From Acytostelium subglobosum LB1 (lineage: Eukaryota > Evosea > Eumycetozoa > Acytosteliales > Acytosteliaceae), in contig NW_012236525.1 in assembly GCF_000787575.1 (NCBI RefSeq), positions 139,686 through 203,685 of the forward strand: a stretch of 64,000 nt of DNA, written 5' to 3'. The notes under the pieces were generated by a model. The model had not been told where the DNA came from. It made no database searches and was given only the letters and a program-made list of their open reading frames with translations. Positions 59,949 to 64,000 of the stretch are shown here, piece by piece (the first letter of the stretch is position 1; each line of letters starts with the position of its first letter). The translations under genes were made by a program, and so were the position numbers.

Positions 59949-62738
59949 ATGGAGCAAGGCAATCAATTGAATTGGTCAATAGACGATGCAGAGCGACAAC
60001 AATATATACAGAAAGTGTAAGCAGGTGTTCATGTCATTCATTCATTCAATCAATCAATCAATCAACATCATCTAACGCATTGTTTGATTCATTGATTCAT
60101 TCATTCAATCAACAGAGCTGTAAAGCTGGGTATATCATATCCTGACAGGACAGAGAAAGAGTTATATGAACGAGCTCAAGGCTTTGAACAGAAGGTGTTT
60201 AACAAGCGATATCCAACTGTATGTTTGTTCAATCAATCACTCTATCAATCAACCAGCTCACTTACCTTGTGCTGCTCCGATCATTTGTAGAGAGAACAAT
60301 ATGTCGCAGAGTTGGCTGGTCTATTGTATAAGTTGGAGAACAAGCAACAACAGACACCTGGCCAACAGACTCCTGGTCAGCCAACACCTGGTCAACAACA
60401 TCGTGATCAGACACCACCGCTTAATACACAGCAGGTGCAGACACAGACACAGCCAATCAATGGACAACACAACATCAAGCAGCAGCAACATATACCAATT
60501 GGCAACACTGGTACAGCGACAGCACCCAACAACCAACAAGCAAACTATCTGGCGGCTAATCAGCGCCCAATGGCTGCTCAATCACCGACAAACTCATCAT
60601 TCACACCTGCATCTCCCGCCAACTTCACGCCGACGCCGACGTCGGGGCCAATGACAATGCCGTCAAATCAAGGCAACGCGCCAATGACGACGCAGACACA
60701 GACACAGACACAGACGCAGATCAAGACACCACTCACACAGCAACAGATCACACAAATATTCAATCAGAAGAAGGCGCGTCTCGACTCGATCGAGTCGAAC
60801 CCACAGTTCAAAGCAGAGGCCGATAAGCTGCGACAGGAGCTGACGAGTCTGCAGCAATACACCGCCAAGATGGCGGCACAGTCGCCCATCACGCAACAGC
60901 ATCCTGCTGCGGCCAATCGGCCAAGTCTACCGGGCACATCACCAGCCAACATTGTCGGCTCGCCACTACCCGCGCCCCCATCCAATCTCAAGAACCCTCC
61001 ACAGCCAACGTCGACGCCGGTTGGCAAGTCGGCACCACCCGCTTCACCATTCGCGACACATCCACCGCTGCCGACCAACCCACTGTCTGTTCCAGCTAAG
61101 CCAATGGCACAGGGTGGCGCTGGTGCTGGCCCTGGCGGCGCAGGCGGTGTTGGTACAGGAGGCCTGGTAAGTGGTGGGCCGCCACGCCCACCAGTTGCGC
61201 CAGAGCTGGAGCAAAAGTATTGGGATCTACTCAAGCGTCTCAAGTCCATGACCAGGATCATCGAGCCTTACATCCCCCAGCAACAGGACAGGAATCGACT
61301 CAGCGACACCATGCAGCGCATCAAGCAATCATCACAAGAGACTGGCTCCACATTCAAGATGGAGGAGCTCGAATCCCTCGACAAGACCCTCCATCAGTTC
61401 TTTGAGACAAAGGTATGTTTGTTGTCGTATACCCCTTGACTATCGCTCGCTCACTCAATCAATCAATCAATCAATCATTGATCAGATCGCCACTGAGGAG
61501 TTCTTCATGAAGAGGATCATCGACACGCTGAAGAACATACCGTATGAGTCATTGATCTTTATTGAAAGGGACTTGCTTTCGACATTGGAGCGTTCAAAGA
61601 GGTTCACGCCAGACAACATTGTGAATAGATCAGGTGGCATCTGCTCAAGGACACAGCTGTGGTTCAAGAATCCTATACTCAACAATCCATTCATCGATGC
61701 ACCATCAAGCGATAACATTACACCAAAGCGCAAGCAACAACAACAACAACAATCACAATCATCAACAACAACGACAAACACAACATCGACTACTGATTCC
61801 ACTCTGCAAGTGGATGCATCCAAACGACAACGACTGGGCGATGATTCAAACAATGATACAAGCCTATCATATTTGACAAGCTTCATGACTGATCTCATCA
61901 AGTTAACAAACAATGACAACACAATGGTACCTGCCAAGCGTATTGACAATGAGGTACGTATCATCCATCGACCTCGCCAGGTCCTCGCCAGGCTCAGTCA
62001 CTTACTCACTCACTCCCTCAATCAATCTCAATAGACTATTGTCATTTCCGAGCTATTCAGGAGCGACTCAAACAAGAACTTGTACGTCCACTTTCAACCA
62101 TCGATTATAACACCAGCTTGGAGTGGCTCGCGTCACAATGCTCCCTTGTGTATAAAACAGGTGCCGGCGATACAAATATCGACCGACTCCGAACTCTACT
62201 ATATCCAGCCGCTCTGTAGATGCTCGTGCAACAGTGCCGTTGACATCATAAATATGTACAAACAAGCATCGTCCCGTGGCGACTGTATAAAGCGCGAGCT
62301 CCTGGCGATCGAGCAGCGCAAGCAGTACAGCAGCAAGGTCCGTATGAACGAGCACGACAGCAGTCTCGAGCTGCACTTCACCTTCACCACACATTCCAAA
62401 CGACCTACCATCACACTGATCGTCATTGTACCCGACGACTATCCAAGCCAACCTGTTAACTTTATGCTTCCACTTGAATATGGTATGTTAAGTTGTGCGA
62501 TGTGATGGTCATTCATTCCCTCAATCAATCACTAACAAACCAATGGTACACACTCATAGAGCTCTCTCCATTCCTGACAGACATTATGAAGACTATGTAC
62601 AAAGAGTGGCACAACATGGTATACAATATGCACGCCAACAATGTGGCGATGGACGGTAGCACCAAGTACAATGGAAACATCGTCGAAACACTTGATCTGT
62701 TTGATCAAGTCATTGAGAGGATAGTCAATAAACAATGA
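59949..62738 (+). CDS. med15: Mediator complex subunit 15
   Basis: Six exons: 59949-60016, 60116-60218, 60291-61412, 61486-61953, 62035-62482 and 62560-62738, giving 795 residues. The N-terminal KIX domain (about 1-85) reads NWSIDDAERQQYIQKVAVKL, then YERAQGFEQKVFNKRYPT and REQYVAELAGLLYKLENKQQ, a typical MED15 opening. A long Gln/Pro/Thr-rich middle includes TQTQ and PGQQ repeats. The C-terminal region (about 390-795) is conserved-looking: LKRLKSMTRIIEPYIPQQQD, then LYYIQPLCRCSCNS and TLIVIVPDDYPSQPVNFMLP. MED15 links activators to the Mediator tail for RNA polymerase II transcription. Confidence 0.9.
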
Positions 62739-62898
62739 TCATCATGTTCAACTATGGTAGTTCACGAGTCGACTAATTGTTTGATTGGAATGATTCCAGG
62801 TTTGCCCCACACTGTCCCATCACTTTTGAGAATGAAGTCGACCAAACAAAGATGCATCAATCAGGTGACTTATTGATCAATCAAATACAAGTATTAGA

Positions 62899-64000
62899 AT
62901 GTTGAGATACAGTAGGAGTAGCAGCAAGTTGATACAACACTTGGTAACAGCATCAAATGGATACAGACGACCAACACTAGTGAGTGGAGGTGTTCGTCCT
63001 CTCGACTCTATCTTCCTCTTCAGTGCATTGTCAACATCAACATCATTATCAATGATGACACCTACATTCATGCGACACTATTCATCACAGACGCCCAATG
63101 ACAACCCTATCTCAACGACTACGAATACGACTACAACTACAACAACAACCTCAGAGATACCAACGACAACATCAAATGACATTGGTCGGTACGAGGTTGA
63201 CTTGAATACACCTTACAATCATTCACAAACGATTGATATGGGACAGTTGACAAGTGGACTGCCTCAAGACCCTTCACTCATCGAGATCACTGGCCTGCCG
63301 ACATTCATCGAGGTCTGCCTGCATCATTTGCACTCTGCAACGGGCTTATCATGGCTCATCATTGTGCCCACCTTCACATTGTTGGTGCGTGCTGCACTGT
63401 TTCCATTTGCCATCAAGCATCGTAACAATGCCCAGAGGCTAATGGAGATCAGACCTCAACTCGACAAGTTCAAACAGATCGCAGCGGATAATAGAGCGAG
63501 AGGTGTGTCCAACTATGAGAACTCAGACAACATCACCAAGTTGCTCAAGGAGAAGAAGTGCCATCCTGCACTCACATACCTTCTGCCCTTGGTCAACCTA
63601 CCCTTCTTCGTATCCAGTTATATGGCGATGCGTGAGATGGCCGAGACATTCCCATCACTTACAACTGGTGGCGCACTATGGTTCACTGATCTGAGCGCAG
63701 CTGACCCGACATACATCCTGCCCGTCATATCCAGCGCATTCTACTTGCTAATCAATCAAATGTCTCTTGCACGAACAGACATACTCTTCTTCAAGATCAT
63801 CAGTTGGTTCGCCAGGATCATGGCTGTCATGATCATCCCTCTCAGTTACACAATCCCATCAGTAAGTTGGTTTGTTGGTCATGGTGATGTCCTCGCATAC
63901 TGACTCAATCGCCCACTCATTCAATCAATCTAGGTCGTGTACTTCTATTGGATACCCTCATGTATATTCTCCATCTTCCAGTTGTACGCATTCCGTTCAA
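62899..64000 (+). CDS. oxa1: Mitochondrial inner membrane insertase OXA1 (3' end outside window)
   Basis: Exon 1 is 62899-63861; exon 2 starts at 63934 and runs off the window. At least 343 residues are seen. A basic, Ser-rich N-terminus (MLRYSRSSSKLIQHL) is a likely transit peptide, followed by a Thr run. The YidC/Oxa1 core follows: GLSWLIIVPTFTLLVRAALF (TM), PFAIKHRNNAQRLMEIRPQL with a positively charged matrix loop, HPALTYLLPLVNLPFFVSSY (TM), GGALWFTDLSAADPTYILPV and IISWFARIMAVMIIPLSYTI. It inserts proteins into the inner membrane co-translationally. Only 160 bp separate it from MED15. Confidence 0.88.

Noticed and set aside
1-64000. Virus-derived elements or transposons
   Set aside because: No integrase, reverse transcriptase, transposase, capsid-like gene or long terminal repeats were seen anywhere.

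Overview
The window looks like nuclear DNA of a dictyostelid social amoeba. This is an inference from gene content: a colossin-like repeat protein, a CBM49 cellulose-binding secreted protein, large RhoGAP/RhoGEF proteins, and Gln/Asn/Ser/Thr homopolymer tracts. It also fits the small-intron architecture: GTAAGT/GTATGT donors, introns mostly 50-150 nt, and AT-rich gaps full of TGATTGA/TCAATCA words. The species is not determined. No rRNA, convincing tRNA, CRISPR array, virus-derived element or transposon was seen. Exons were assembled by eye from open frames and splice-site phase, and joins were kept only when the reading phase closed.

Left part (1-24 kb): the 3' end of an unknown gene; a mitochondrial PPR-like protein whose transit peptide sits on a separate small exon; TFIIF beta (RAP30); the nucleolar GTPase GNL3; two tandem peroxisomal acyl-CoA oxidases with AKL C-termini; a secreted CBM49 protein with an Ala-Lys-Pro linker; NAPE-PLD; a long-chain acyl-CoA synthetase; a RhoGAP; and a Xi-class glutathione transferase. 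A small rearranged MLH1 fragment lies near 24.1-24.25 kb.

Middle (24-40 kb): a 1521-residue colossin-like surface protein with seven 366-bp units and a mucin-like Ser/Thr stalk; a ubiquitin-like protein without a terminal di-glycine, convergent with a Ulp/SENP-type SUMO protease; a class 3 aldehyde dehydrogenase; and a membrane-anchored purple acid phosphatase.

Right part (40-64 kb): a zinc-ribbon RhoGEF convergent with a RhoGAP that carries two ubiquitin-fold modules and an apparent one-base frame break; a UBP-finger sirtuin; a RUN plus Rubicon-homology protein; ribosomal protein L39; YAE1 with an odd CC-rich insert; an RCC1-like propeller; Mediator subunit MED15; and the start of mitochondrial OXA1.

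Themes: lipid activation and oxidation (ACSL, two ACOX, ALDH3, NAPE-PLD), Rho GTPase control (one GEF, two GAPs), ubiquitin-like chemistry, and extracellular matrix or adhesion proteins. The most unusual signals are the sense-strand-specific TCAATCAATCA tract in introns, the recurrent TGGAATNNTTCCA palindrome, the inverted MLH1 fragment, the UBL/Ulp neighbour pair, and an unexplained coding-like stretch at 57.65-58.26 kb.
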